Positions 1 through 12,815 are shown, counted from the stretch's first letter. The stretch is 64,000 bases of DNA from Pleodorina starrii (GCA_030267565.1 BRXU01000002.1:5021501-5085500); one strand, 5' to 3'. Numbers and translations: made by a program. Notes: a model not told the origin generated them from the letters alone.

Positions 1-355
1 CATTGCCCTTTCTTCCCTGCCCTTAGCCGCCTGCCGTCGTACTTTTTGCCCTTCCGTATCCCTTCTTATCCGCCCCGCTCTCCCATCCCGCCCCCTTTTG
101 CGCCGCGTCGCCGCCCCAGCTCGTTTGTGGGTTTCCGAGTGTTTTTGCTTTGCCTGCCTGTTCGCTCCCTGCCTCGCTCCCATTGCCGCTCCCCATTGCC
201 GTTACTAACGCCCTTTCCTTCGCTTCTTTCCGACTCCTTTCTCCACTGAGCGCAGGTGAGTAAGCCATCGTTCCTTTTGTGCTGTCCGGGCTGTGTGTCT
301 ATGTTGGTCTTGTGCTGTCGTGTGCCAGTCCGTTTGGGGTTGGTTGGCGGCGACG

Positions 356-452
356 CGGCCGCGCGCTTTTTTTCGGCTGGAGATATCAGGTAATCAGCAG
401 GTAATATTCCAGGTAACTGCGTTGCATTCCCTCGCCCCGGGCCGTTCTAATT
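356..452 (-). repeat. Intronic repeat C, copy 1
   Basis: About 95 bp in the last visible intron of the esterase gene, beginning within about 20 bp of the 5' splice site at 463/462. It is closely similar to 51,757-51,856, in an intron of the kinase gene. Shared cores include GGAGATATCAGGTAATC and CGGGCCGTTCT. The rest of 1-355 is presumed intron with no recognisable exon. Confidence 0.7.
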
Positions 453-462
453 TCCCCCTCAC

Positions 463-3400
463 CAGCGGCATGATCTCCTCCACCAGGCGGCTCATGTACG
501 CCTCCAGCCCGCCACCCGGCCACCGCTCCGCGTCCCCCCGGAAGCCCCCCGCGCCGGTGCCGGGCGGGTACGGCAGGTAGTTGAGGGAGCGCATGGCGCC
601 CGCTGAGTCCACCGCCACCACCACGAAGGGAGGCAGCTCGCCGGAGGAGACGAGCTGGGAGGCGGTGTAACCCACACGCCAGGACACGCCCTGGTGGGCC
701 AACCAGTCCTGCGGGAGAGGGAGGGAGGGAGGGGTGGGGGTGCTGGCCCAGTCCCAAGCCCTGTCCAAAGCCGTCCAAAGCAGGCAGGCAAGCAAACGGC
801 CAGAACGGCATCGCACCGCCCTGCTCCGTTCCCCGGCCCGCCCCATCCCATCCCATCCCACCCGACCCAGCCCAGCCGACCCGGCCCCACCTCGAACATG
901 TTTTGCCCGTCCTGCATGAACAGAACAGGGTAGCCGCCGGGCGGTGGCCGCGCGGGGTCGAATCCCGGCGGCGTCCACACGCGCAGCCGCTTCTCCTCAC
1001 TCCACTTGTTGGTGCGGGAAGCCGCGCCGCCGCCCTGGCGCTTCGTCAGCGTCAGAACGTGCAGCGTGCCTGCCAGCGGACGGGCGGTCGTGTGTGTATG
1101 TGTGGGTGTATGTATGTGTATGTATGTATGTGTGTCAGTTCGGTCTCGCTCTCTGTGGTCTCATGATCAAATTGTTAGTACTGCTTGCAGAAACCAGCTC
1201 CCTAGATCGCCCTAGAAGGAAAAGCCCTCCCTCCCTCCCTCTCTCCCTCCCTCCCTCCCTCCAGCTGGTGATAAGGTAACAGGTACGTCTTGTTAAACGT
1301 ACTGCAGTTCGGGTGGGTTGCTTCCCGGCGGTCTCTGTGCCGCTCCGCTATCGGCATCGCTCTTCATAAGCATCAAGACCCCCCTCTCTCCCCACTCCCC
1401 TCCCCTCCCCTCCCTCCCTACCCCGCGCGCTCGCGCCTCTCACCCGCGGCATGCGGCATGCTCTCCACCGACTCCACCCCGCGCGGCTCCACCCGACTGA
1501 CCGCCCCCCCGGCACCGCGGCTGCTCTTGACGGGGCACACGTAGTTGTTGCCGTGGTTGTTGTCCCAGGTGCCGTGACCGTCGGTGAGGGCGAAGGACAG
1601 GTCGGTTGCGTCCGGGGGGATAGTCATGGTTGCAGACCACCTGGGGGTGCGGGGTGGGGGGATGGGGTGGGTTGGGGTGGGTGGACGTTGGGGGTGGGGG
1701 GATGTGGGTGGACGTGAGTGGGTGTGGGGGGTGCGGGGTGGGGTGCGGGGTGGGGTGGGTGTGGGTGGACGTGGGTGGGTGTGGGTGGGTTGGTGTGGGG
1801 TGGGGGTAAGAAGGAAGGTATCGCAGCGGCGGGACGGAGACGAGAAGAGCGTGGGGTTTTGGGGTGGGGTGAACGCGGAAACGGAGGTGGGGTGGGTTGG
1901 GGTGGAGGTGAGAAGCGGAAAAATGGAAAGGGAAGTGGGGTTTGGGTTGCATCCATGTCCATGTCCATGTCTCCCCCGCGCACCGTGTCCTCCTCACCCC
2001 CGTTTCCCCGTCATTCACCCCTCCATCCCCCGCTTCCGTCCCAGTCCTAGCCCCCTAGTCCCCGGTCCCCACGCACGCACCAATCGATGTGTTCGCCCCT
2101 CCACAGTGAGGTGGGCTTCAAGCAGGCCTCCTGCCCCGCCAGCTGCCAGCCGTTGAAGCCAAAGTGGAGGCGCAGGTTGGGGTTGGTCTCCAGGCCGCGC
2201 ACGCGGCGGCGGTTGACGTACAGTACGGCAGGCTCCCCCGCCACCAGCACCTCGGGCGTGGTGAAGTAGTTGGAGCCGGAGCGCTTGTGGGCAATGTCCT
2301 GTGCAGCAGGGCGTGTTACCCACGTATAGGCCGGAGCCCGGGGCGCAGGGCGTGGGCGTAGGGCGGGGCAGGACGGGGCTGGACGGCCGCGGTGACAACA
2401 ACAACATCGCCACTGAGATTCTCTGGATCCTTCTGGCTCTCTCTATGGCCACATCTGATACATGTCGCCGTATGGAGGGATTATACTGTAATGCCGCACT
2501 GTGGGTCGGGAGTTAGGCAGGGGCTGACAAGACCTCCTGAGCAAGAGGTCTGTGAGTAACCGGCACTTTGGCTGCGCCGCTGGCGCCGTTCTATGGAGAA
2601 GGGGAGGCGGGGAGAGGCGGGGTTGGGGGCGCTCGTTTCATTCCCAGCTGGGGCCTGGGGACTGTCCGCTGCCTGGGCCGGGTCCCCTCACCCCCCCACC
2701 CAGCCACCCACCAACCTGCACGTCCCCCCACCCCCCCACCCACCTCACCCCCCCCACCCCCCCACCTGCACGTCCCCCCACGCCGGCCCCTCCCTCATGG
2801 CCAGCTCCACCGGGTGACTCCGCTGCTCCGCACTCAGATCCATCTTGACACGCACGTAGAAGTTGCAGCCCGCGTTGTTGTCCCAGCTGCCGCCGGCGCC
2901 GTCCGTGAAGGCCAGGTGCATCTCGTAGGCCTCTGGCGGCACCGTGAAGGCGGCCTGGAGCCAGGCGGACGCGCCGGCGGCGTCGAAGGGGTCGGTGGCG
3001 TCACCGACGATGTTGGGGAGGTCCTGTGCCGCCGCCGCCGCCGCCGGCGGCGGCGGCTGCGCCGCCGCCGCCATCTCGTTTCGGAGCGCCGTCAGTCCGA
3101 CGGCGGGCATCATGTGGGTGGTGCCGCCGCCGACGCACCAGTCGACGTTGAAGCCGTAGGCCATTTGGATGGAGTCGCGCGGGCGGTCCGCCAGGGCGGC
3201 GGAGCGGGCCTGGAGGTTGGGCGGTGTGTCCGTGATGAGGATTGTGTGTGTGTGTGGTGGTGGAGGGGAAGTAAGGCGCGGGAGGAGGGAGGAGGGAGGG
3301 TGCAGGACAGCAGGAGGCAACCGCCGCTCGCCAACCGTCAAACCCCTCCAAAGACATCGACCACCGATACGGTAACCCCAGCGTAACCCCACACGCCACA

Positions 3401-6400
3401 CCAGATTGAAGGACAGCACCACCCAACCAACCAACCAGCCAACCACCAACCGCTAACGCCCCAACCGTCAACCTCCTCAACCACTCCACCTGTCCGCGCC
3501 CACCTGGTTGAAGAACAGCACCGCCGGCTGACCCGCCCTCAGTTTGCGCGGCACCGTAAAATAGAGCTGATCGCGTCGACGCGCCATCGTGCGGCGCCAC
3601 CAGTGTCTTCCCAGGAAGCCCAGCGCTCGCGGCAGTCGTCCCGCCCACGCGGCCTCTGTGTGTGTGGCCCCCTCCTCCACCTCCACCTCCAGCCCCTCTC
3701 CGCGCCTCAGTCCCCCCCTGGACTCCAACAGAGCCGCCAGCTGGTGCGTCAGAGCCACCAGGTGGGAGTCGAAGGTGGGCTGAGGGGGGCTGCGGATGCC
3801 CGAATACTCCTGCGAGGGAGGTGGAGGTGGAGATAGAAGAGGAGAGGAGAGGTGAGGGAATATGGAAGAGGAAATCGAAGCGGAGTGTGGCGAAGGCAGC
3901 GGGTGGAGGAGGTGGAGGTGGAGGAATGAAGTGCGACAGTCTGAAGAGAGGCAAGGCCGAGGAGGTGGAGGAGGAGGAGGTAATAAGGGAACATGCCTGC
4001 CTGCCTGCTTGCCGGATTGAGTGACAGAGGCGGAGGTGTGAGTGGGCAGAGGCAGAGGCAGGGGCAGGGGCAGAGGCAGAGGCGGAGGCAGAGGCAGAAG
4101 TAGGTCCGGCGCAGCGCACGGGAGGGCGAACGAACGCCACTCGGGCCACCATCGGCCCAACCCTCCGTTTCGGCCGCATGCCAAATCCAGGGCCGCACTC
4201 CTCTCTCCGCATAAACGTTGCGAAAGGGGATGCACATTCTTAGGGTTGGCAAAAATACTATTTTCCCGAGGACGTATAGTAATATGTAGTACTACATAGT
4301 ACTATATATAGTAAATAATACTAGATTACTATTTACTATCCGGGGAACATTCTCTTGGGTAGGGGTCCCGTACACCCACCCGTTTTGGCTAAAAATAACA
4401 CCACTGGAATCATCTCTTATAAATACTTCCTATATTTAATTTCACTTTCTGAAAGGGAGCCCTCTGGGGTACCTTAAAGCACGTTTAGAGTCGGACGCCC
4501 CGGGAGTCCCCCGTCCAGTCCGCGTGGAAGTGCCAGACACACCTCAGACTGACCCCAGATAGCCACGGGCAGTTTATGCCAAACACGAAGCACCTCTGGT
4601 CGATCGCTAAACAATCAAACTCTGCAATAACCCGAACGTCCCCGCCAGAACTCCACCAAATCTACGGCAAACCCCACCAAATCTACGGCAAACCCCACAT
4701 CAGGACCAGGTTGCAGGCCCCTTTTCGCAGGGTCTGCCCTCGGGAGGCATTTCAACTACTAAAAGGGTGCACAATCGATGTGCTGCCTGCCGTTACACAC
4801 TTCGAATTTTAAGTATAAGACGGCGGCGGCCGACCTGCCGGTTGCCACATATAGTACAACGTACTATGTCGGGGTCCCGATAGTACTACATAGTACTATA
4901 TTATAGTATACTATAATACTCTGTACGGCTGTCGTAAATAGTGCCATTTTTCGGCCTCCAACTAGTAAATAGTACTATAATAGTACTATACTATACTAAT
5001 ACTCTTTTCTAGTATAGTATCCCGGCCAACCCTACACATTCTGCGCCCACGCCCACCACCACCACCACCACCCACCATCACGCCCACCACTAACCGACCT
5101 CCACCTCACTATGCCCCTGTCCCCCACCACGCTCCCCCCAACCATCGTTTTACTTCCCACCCAACCATCGCTACGGTTCCCTCCTTATCTCCCTCCCCGG
5201 GGTCCCCCCACCTGCGTCCCCATTGCCAGGAACATCCTGGCCGGCCAGGGTCCCGGGAAGGCCGGCATCTCCTCCCGCAGCATCCGCTCCTCCCCGAACC
5301 ACAAACTGGGGCTCTCCACCAGCAGACCCCCGAACACGCCGGGGTGGCGGGTGGCGGCACACAGCGCACAGATACCGCCGAAGGAAGAGCCGCCGAAGCA
5401 GCGGAGAGAAGGCTCGGAAGACACGCCGTACGCTCGTTCCGTGTACGGCAGGATCTCGTCCACCACGGACCGCAGGTAGGCGTCCACGCCGCCGCCGGGC
5501 CATTCCGCGGCGTCGGGCCGCAGGCCGTTGGCCGTGCCTGGCTCGTACGGCAGGTAGTCGTACGAGCGCCTGCGCGGGGACGAACAAGAGGCGCGCGCAT
5601 CAGGGGCCGAAGGGAGGGGGCGGCGAAGCCGTCACCGGTCAAAGCGGAGCCTCCCTCCAGGTGCCCATTAGAGGGTTGTAAACCTAAGAATCAAAAACAT
5701 AGGGCCCACTGATCATCATCGACTGCGGATTTGCGGACTGTCCCAACAACGCGCTGCAGTGCACGACCAGCTGCTGGCCCTACCGCTGCCTCCATCCCCA
5801 TAACCAGGGTTCAGGTTTTAGGGTTTTAGGGCTGCGAAAAAGCGGGTAGCCGGTAGCGGTGCAGCGAAGACAGGGGAGAGGCCCGGGGGGGGGGGGGTCC
5901 TCAAGCCGCCCGCCCAGCCCAGCCCGCCCCCGTCTCACATTGCCCCCGCGTGGTCGATTCCCACGACCACGAACGGCGGCAGAGCGCCCCCGGCAATCAG
6001 CCCCGCGGCCGCCTCCGCCGCGTGCCAGGACTGGCCGCTCAGAGTGGGCATGTCGCCGTACAGGTTCTGACCGTCGTTGAGGTACAGGACGGGGTACGGC
6101 TCCCGGGCGGCGTCGGACAGGCTGTAGCCTGCAGCGGTAGCGGGTGAAGCGGAGGGCGGGGTTTTAGCGGTTTCAGGGTTTTAGGTCTTCAGAGCTGCCG
6201 CACAACCTCACCACTCCCGCCCGCCCGCCGCACTTTTCAGGAAGGTCACCCAGGCAGTGCAGGACGTCGTGTGCTGGAAACCTCGCACACCCGCACATCC
6301 GCACGCCCGCACACGCGGACGCGGATGCCGACGAGGCGGCCTCGCTCAGCCCTGTCTTCTGGATATACGCACTCACTCACCGACACGCACTCACTCACTC

Positions 6401-7651
6401 ACTCACTCACCCGGCGGCGTCCATATCCGCAGCATGCGCCCCTCCCGCCACTGCACAACATCCAACTGGCCACCCGCCAGCGGACTGCTGCGGACCCGAG
6501 TGAAGGGCGCCGGCGGCGCGGCGGCCGCCGCCGCTTCCACGCCTGCGCTCGCGCTCCCTCCATCCGCATCGGTCACCACCACCGCCGCCGCCGCTGCCGC
6601 AGCAGCTGATGCAGCCGTCGTGGCGTCCTGCGGACTGGTTTCGGAGGTGGCTGGCGCCAGAGGTACGGCATGGGTGATGCCTGATGGCGCACTGACCACA
6701 TTGTTGGCGGTGGCGGCGGCGGCGGCGGCGGGGGCGACGTTCAGCGTATCGGCGGATGGGAGGCTGTCCGCGGTGGTGGTCAGGGAGGAGGGCGGGGTGG
6801 CGGGCGGCAGCTCCAGAACCACGGTGGCGGTGGCGGTTGATGAGCGGTTGGCGGTCGGTTGCACGGCCGCCGCGTCGTCAACGGCCTGCGGGGCGGCGGG
6901 AGCCGGCGGAGCCGCCGATAGTCAGGGCTTTGGGATAGGGTAGCGGTGGAGGGCGGGCGGGGCGGGAGGGCTGTAGCGACGGGCGCGGGTGGGCGGGCGG
7001 GATGGTGGGCGGTGTGAAGCACCCAACATTAAAGTACGGCGCTGCTGCTGCTGTGTTATTTTTCGGAGGAGGGGGACGCTGTAGCCGGGGCTCACGCGGG
7101 GAAGGGTGTGTCGCGGCGTACGGCAACGAGTGAGACCGTTAAGTGAAGTATCGAGAGCGACGAGCCACGCGTCCAAGCGGCCCGCAAGGTGATCAGGCAC
7201 GCAGGTTTCACGCCGCTGGGGCCCCGAGCCAACATTACCGGTGTAGGCCACTGCGCGGAGGCACAAACCCGCCCCACCGGCACGCTGACCCCGGGGGGGC
7301 GGGGCGGCGAGGCGGCCCGCCCGCCAGCCCCCACACCCTTGCCACACCAGTCACATCACTCAACGGGGTGCCTACCGCAATCGCACAGCATTGATGTGTG
7401 ATAATTATTACCAGCCTTATGTGTTGTTGTTGTTGGTGGTGGGGGGGTACCACAGCGTTGGCGCAACTAACACAGCGGAGCGAAGGTCCCAGGCGGGGCA
7501 GGCGGTCGAGGTGTCGCGGCTGCGGCGGTTGCTTACCTGGGGGCGGGCGCCCGCGGCTGGGCTTTCGACGGCGATGGCGGCGGGCATGGCGACGCGGAGA
7601 GGCGCGGGCCCGGCCGGGTCGCCCCGGAATGTGACGGGGTGGAACCGATGC
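463..7651 (-). CDS. Modular esterase: esterase - 2x CBM25/53-like - esterase (3' end outside window)
   Basis: Minus-strand gene read as exons 7651-7538, 6885-6411, 6128-5939, 5569-5212, 3809-3504, 3209-2766, 2298-2081, 1640-1444, 1069-891 and 708-463. Every intron is GT-AG and the phases join without a break. The first esterase (alpha/beta hydrolase, esterase-D/PF00756 type) starts near IWTPPG at 6411. It has LNDGQNLY, the nucleophile elbow GGSSFGG (exon 5569-5212) and a probable catalytic His in EEGATHTEAAWAGRLP (exon 3809-3504). Two carbohydrate-binding modules follow, each with an AGxPAVL strand, a GFN motif and a WDNN loop (WDNNAGCNFY, WDNNHGNNY) as in CBM25/53 starch-binding modules. A second esterase starts at VWTPPG with MQDGQNMF; its nucleophile lies beyond position 1. 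The Ala-rich 6885-6411 exon is a linker. The true start upstream of 7651 is not resolved. A secreted or plastid polysaccharide-linked esterase is inference. Confidence 0.8.
1643..1960. repeat. G-rich GTGGGTG low-complexity intron
   Basis: Imperfect GTGGG/GGTGTGG repeats filling the intron between the esterase exons at 2081 and 1640. No coding content is supported. Confidence 0.7.
2321..2339 (-). repeat. Intronic motif B, esterase copy
   Basis: Minus strand GGGCTCCGGCCTATACGTG, 22 bp upstream of the 3' splice site at 2298. Other copies lie at 53,709-53,723 (same position relative to a kinase 3' splice site), 55,446-55,480, 59,731-59,760 and 60,361-60,398. Confidence 0.8.
4241..5034. mobile_element. 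hAT-type MITE in esterase intron
   Basis: A 794-bp AT-rich insert in GC-rich DNA. It begins TAGGGTTGGC and ends GCCAACCCTA, giving a perfect 10-bp terminal inverted repeat. It is flanked on both sides by the 8-bp duplication CACATTCT (4233-4240 and 5035-5042). TIR form, 8-bp duplication and lack of a transposase ORF fit a non-autonomous hAT element. The interior has many GTACTA/TAGTAC palindromic steps and a 21-bp direct repeat near 4657-4695. It sits in the 1.4-kb intron between esterase exons 5569-5212 and 3809-3504, so it probably leaves the coding sequence intact. Confidence 0.88.
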
Positions 7652-8690
7652 CGACTGCGCGGGAGGAAAGGGTAAAGGGAGTGTTCGGGTTTAGGAATGT
7701 GAACGACCAGGTCCAATGGTGAGGCCTGCCTCGGGGTTCGGGAAAAGGAGTTATGGCGACAACGTAGGCAGCGGCGTGAAAACTGAAAAGAGCTTGATGC
7801 GGTATCTCGCGTGTAGAAGACAAGACACCTGTCGGCCCCGGATGCGGTCCAACTCGTTAGGCAAGGGTTTCGGCGATGGTCCAACTGCGCGAACTTGTGG
7901 CCCATAAAAACAGCCTGAGTAGCCAACCGGACGTGCTCCTAATGAATGTATAGTGGTAATGAGTGGTATCAACAGCCAAACGTTGTGCGCGTCCTCCACA
8001 AGTTGGCGCACCTGGGCCATCCGGGTGAGCAGGGCTTCAGAGACCTTCCCTGATGCATTTCCGGGACGTCGTTATCAGGAGCACTTGGCTTGCAATGCAG
8101 TGGAAAGTAAGTGAGTACTGCGCCCAAAGACGCTCGATTCGTTCGCTTGGATGTTGTGCAGCCCGTCCACTTTCGTCCTTTTGTTTTTTGTTGGCGGGGG
8201 AAGACGCGCCTAGCGCGAGGGCAATAGTGCACTCTTGTCGCCTTAACACGGCGATAAACAGAATGTCCTGCGCCTTGCACGCTTGGATCGTTGACGAGTC
8301 CGGCACGAGAATGGGGTGGGCCGTGGAGGGTGAAGGTTCGCGTGCGTTATTGAAGGCTGATCGACTTATTGGGGTATAAGAATCATGGTGTTGCGATGCC
8401 CTAAGCCGATTGATTCGCGGAATAATTCGTTAATTCCGAACCATGCCGTTTGACCACTTTTCAACGTCCACCTTTTCCATTCTATGCAAATCATTCTTCT
8501 GTATTTCCAGATAATCCAGTCATTGAGCATGACTTGACACCTGCAAGAAAGTCTGGTTTTTTCGGATATCCCTTTTGTGGGCGAGCCGATTTCGCTGGCA
8601 GTCGCAATTCAAAACTTTAGCGCACATTATGGCGTCTATTTACCTATTTGATTGTCAATATGGATCAAATGTTGTGCCAGCTGCAACTGT
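7652..8690. other. Unresolved stretch upstream of esterase exons
   Basis: Only short ORFs are present, none with a recognisable family. The 5' part of the esterase gene may lie here. The minus frame around 8306-8037 is moderately long but has no motif I recognise. Treated as unassigned. Confidence 0.3.
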
Positions 8691-8694
8691 CAGT

Positions 8695-8715
8695 GATGAT
8701 GATGATGATGATGAT
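8695..8715 (-). repeat. (ATC)7 tract, possible LINE 3' tail
   Basis: Seven ATC units on the minus strand, about 180 bp after the stop codon of the reverse transcriptase at 8897. Position and form fit the simple-repeat tail of a non-LTR retrotransposon. No target-site duplication was identified. Confidence 0.45.
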
Positions 8716-8896
8716 GTTACAAGCTTCAACGAGCTCGTACGGCTCAAACGAACCCGGAGGCTCATGAACCGCTTCAGCCACGCAGAAAAGCATACGAAAA
8801 CAAGAGAAACAGTAACCAAAGAAACGATGTAACGTCAGGATACAGGAGAAGCACAGACGAATGGCATAACTTGAAAGATAGATGCCAAGCACAACT

Positions 8897-10500
8897 TTAC
8901 GCAGAGATGCATTCTCGCCGTAAGCGGAACATTTCGAAAATAGCACTCGCAAGACCACGCTGGTCGTCAACTTGCATGACATCGTTAACACACGCACCAA
9001 CGGGCACACCCAAATCCCAAAGCCTCTGCCGCGCAGACGCAAGCGCAGAGCACTCCAGCAGAAAATGCTTCTCATCCTCCACAGCACCATTAGAGCGACA
9101 CGCCTTACACACACGAAGCTCCCTAGACCTGCTGCTCTCGCTATTAATCGCTAAGTCAGACACACACAAACGAAAACGAAGTAAGGAACGGTGGTGCGCC
9201 GGCGGGATGTACCCCTCGAACTGCTTCGGTAACCCCATCCAGTGCTTGTAACGGCACATCTTAACACCAGGCTTCCTGCCGTCCGAAACGAAAGTGCCCG
9301 GGTCCACAGCCAACCTATCACTGCCCCAATCGTCGTTGACGCGACCCCTGAGGGTGTCCATCAGCGCCTCAACGTCAAGCCTGCACGCCGAAAAACGCCT
9401 AACCCTAGTGTCCATGTTACCCGCCGCCGCTTCTTCGCCCCAGTCGTGCCCTAAGAGGTTCAGAACCCGAATGACCTTGGAGCCCCAACCGTCTGCCTGC
9501 AGATCCGATTCCAAAGCCAAACGGATCTCATGACGAAAAGCGCTGTGATACACGTTGCTAGTGTCCTCCACCAAACTGTTCCAAAAACGAAAAACGGATT
9601 CAGCCCAATGCAACTGTAGAGGCATCTGCCCGAGCTCTCTAAACAACAACTGCAGGGGTGGAACGGCAGCTCCGACCAGCTGTTTCATAAACGAGATTTG
9701 CAGCTTGACCATACGGTCCCGGATAGCGGCCTCAAAATAACAAGAACGCGGAGCATCGTTAGCCGGGAAACCCCTCCCTATCATGGCTAAAACCAAGTCA
9801 GCGCCCCATAGCTGCGAACCGTACGAAAGAACAGAGCGAACTTGAGTGTTGAAACATTTCATACCGACTGAGGGGAGCAACAGCCCCTGCCGACGCAGCT
9901 TGCTAAGCAGAGAGAACATGGCCCGCCGGCCCGCAGCATAAAGCTCGTCCGTGCAGGACGAGAAAGCGCTGTTAGGACCAAAATGCAGCCCGAGATAGCT
10001 TGCGCGCGTCTTCCAAGTGATAGGTCGGACCGCCGGCAACCCGTCCTCCGTCACGCGCATAGTAGCCAAGTCGCTGATCGCATAAAAGTGGCTCCTGACC
10101 TGGGCATTGGGGTGGAAAAACAGCAGCTCGCACTTCTTCGCATTAACGGTAAGACCGAACGCTTCCGACCACTCCCGCAGCGCTGCAAGCAGGCTCATCA
10201 AACGACGCTTTGTCGCAGCAAAAAGGCTTAGATCGTCCGCGTATAAAGCTAAGGGCACGCGACGGCCTTCCACGTTAGTGCAATCCTGAGCCGCCATGGC
10301 AACTGGGAGCGCGACATCCAGGGTGTCAACGTAATCGGCATAACCTTCCACGAAAAACCCAAACAGCGTAGGACTCATTGGACAACCTTGCTTCACCCCT
10401 TGTGAGGAGGGAAACGCCTCTCCCGTCAGTGGAAGCTGACATGCCCCGAAAAGCGATGTACGGCATGGCGCGCTGCATTTTGCGCAGACTTTGTGACTTT
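8897..10500 (-). mobile_element. 5'-truncated LINE (non-LTR) reverse transcriptase
   Basis: The minus-strand ORF from 10396 to 8897 (499 codons) covers the C-terminal half of a LINE ORF2. GVKQGCPMSPTLF and the catalytic YADDLSLF are typical reverse-transcriptase motifs. A C-terminal Cys/His motif (CKAC...HFLLEC) is common in LINE ORF2 ends. The frame stays open upstream through LTGEAFPSSQG to about 10,490, where an adjacent frame carries SLRKMQRAM, which also looks like RT. That suggests a frameshift there. Fingers, endonuclease domain and ORF1 are absent, so this is a dead copy. It is the source of most ORFs between 8.9 and 10.4 kb. Confidence 0.85.
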
Positions 10501-10824
10501 CCTAGGGCTGGCACGGACCAAAACGTAAGCCTGCCAAAACGGAAACCTGTCGAAACTAGTTTCCGTGTTTCCGATAAAGAGATTATTGGTCGTCGGAAAG
10601 GCCGAAACCAATTTCGGCCCATTTCGGCTAGCGCCGTACCGCGGATCCTATTTTCGAAGCGAAGGAGCGGTATAAATGGCAGCGAAACTCCGCGAAGTTT
10701 TAATGGCTGCTTGAATGTCCAGAACAATTTCCGCTGTCAGTGCGGGTTTAGAGACGTCAGCTGGGCAGGGCTGGGCCTATCAAAAACAGATAGGAAGGCC
10801 CGCTGATCAGACCGCCTGGTTTCA

Positions 10825-11550
10825 TTATGATAGGAAAGTATACAACAGACAGTCTGAGAACTGGGTTACTAGCGCAGGCTCGAGTTTCAGCAAGGGCGCC
10901 TTCAGGAGATGCGCATCCACATGCGCAGGTCCACTGCCGCCCGAGGATAGGCAAGATAGAGCTGCTGGCAATAGTGACCAAGGACGCCAGCAGTCCCACG
11001 TCTCGCACCCTGACACGCAAGGACTGCCAGACAACGCTGAAGCAGCACGGCTCGCGTGCCCAATGACATCAAGGTGCGCATCCACGCCAGGCAGCTTCGC
11101 GCCTTCGTCGTCTGCGGCACCCCCTTCAACGTCGCCGACGAGCCGTTCTTCCTGGACTACTGGCAGATAGAGCTGCGGCCCGGATTGGTGCCAGCGAGCA
11201 AGTGCCTCTGTTGCACGGCTTGTCGGCGACGTTGAAGGGGGTGCCGCAGACGACGAAGGCGCGAAGCTGCCTGGCGTGGATGCGCACCTTGATGTCATCA
11301 TTGGGCACGCGAGCCGTGCTGCTTCAGCGTTGTCTGGCAGTCCTTGCGTGTCAGGGTGCGAGACGTGGGACTGCTGGCGTCCTTGGTCACTATTACCAGC
11401 AGCTCTATCTTGCCTAACCTCGGGCGGGACTGGACCTGCGCATGTGGATGCGCAACTCCTGAAGGCGCCCTTGCTGAAGCTCGAGCCTGCAGTAGTTGCA
11501 GGTTATAATCCAGTTCTTAGACTTGCTTTTGTAAACTTTCCCAGCATAAT
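10825..11550. mobile_element. hAT-like transposase relic in an inverted repeat
   Basis: Two imperfect arms (about 10,825-11,146 and 11,215-11,550) are reverse complements separated by a 68-bp spacer. Read on the plus strand from about 11,056 across the left arm and spacer, the sequence gives RAFVVCGTPFNV followed by an FF..ELRPGL-like stretch. That resembles the conserved N-terminal part of hAT transposases (V.CG.PF.V...FF....LRPGY). Frames upstream are shifted. It is probably a decayed hAT copy duplicated head-to-head. Just to the left, 10,503 reads TAGGGCTGGCACGG, a plausible hAT terminus, but no matching right end or duplication was found. Confidence 0.55.
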
Positions 11551-12414
11551 GGATCTCGGGAGATCATGGCTGAGATGTGGAGTGGGGCCCCCGTTAATTG
11601 GGCAGATGACACGCATATTTGGTGGCAATGGCATCATTGTTGAACATTCAACCGTGACGAGCTCTACCAGTGCAGGGGACAGGGACATGGCTTACGTAAG
11701 AGCCATGCGATCACCTGCTGTTCGTTCCCACACCAGGGTCCCCCTCAGTCACCCAGCCCTCTGCGAAGGCCAGGAACAAAGTGGTGACCCCACGGCCACC
11801 AATTCAGTGCCCTAACTCTCAGGCACTTCCTAGGGGATCGTATGCAAAGACTTCTTCGTCCGTGGGGGTGGGGTGCTGGGCACGGTAGTGGGTGATGGCG
11901 CTCTCGCTCCAGCACAACTAGCCTCGCTGACAGACTTCACGATCAGGGATGCTTGCCGCAAATGTGACATTATGAACGCGTATGGCTTCAATAACGTCCA
12001 GATGCTTAGTAGTGACGAAGCTCGGTAAGGTAAGTATGAGCTCAAAGGGAAGCCGCGTGTAGAGCATGTGTACATGGCGCGATCATGCGGGAACAGAAAG
12101 GGAAATAACGCATGTTCGAGTGTGACGCAAGGCATAGGTGCGGCCGAAGTAAGGAGCTGTTGTGCTTCCGTCCGGTTGTACGTGGAGCGTTACTTTGGAA
12201 TGAGCGGGTTCGCGCGGATGAAGGTGCACACACGCCAGCGTGGGGCGTAAGTTTCCGGTAGGATTTGAAGGGCAAGCTTGCGTGATCGTGCGATATTGAA
12301 AGGGCATTCGCTCGCCGGTCATGAATTCAAAGCTGGGGCCGCGGTCGTGTTGGGTCGCAACAATGTGTTCAACAGCCGAGCACGATAGGATGGGCGTCGA
12401 AAAGCGTGGGTGCG

Positions 12415-12509
12415 TGTAGCAGTCTTAGTTGCTAAAGGCCACTCGAGTTGTTTGTGCAGGTGTAGCTTAGGCTCTTATAGCCTAGCCGCACTGTCGTACA
12501 GCTGCTACA
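12415..12509 (+). repeat. Left LTR-like repeat
   Basis: 95 bp, near-identical to 14,163-14,257 and in the same orientation. It has TGTAGCAG/CTGCTACA ends and the duplication GTGCG immediately to its left. Confidence 0.75.
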
Positions 12510-12815
12510 CTCTCCACCCTTTCGAAGGGAGACCGTCCCGGCTCCCGTGTTATTGGGATCCGAGCCTGTGTGCTCACCATTACCTACCCCTACCATGCTC
12601 CTCAGAGAACCTGAGGTATGGTCCTAGAGCGTCTCTGGACTCCTACAGATAGCCCTTTCGGTTCGGAGTTTTTCGAGCACAAGCCTGTTTTATTCGGACT
12701 GCTTGTGTGTAGGTCTGAAGTTGGGCGGGCCCACTAGCCCAGGGGCCAGTGCGGGCCGCGAGATTCGAACTGGAGACCCCAGTGGGTCGGATCACTGCCG
12801 GTGATACTTACTTTT

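Noticed and set aside
10503..11757. Complete hAT element from TAGGGCTGGCACGG to a CAGCCCTC end
   Set aside because: The proposed ends match poorly and no 8-bp duplication was found; only the transposase-like relic is kept.
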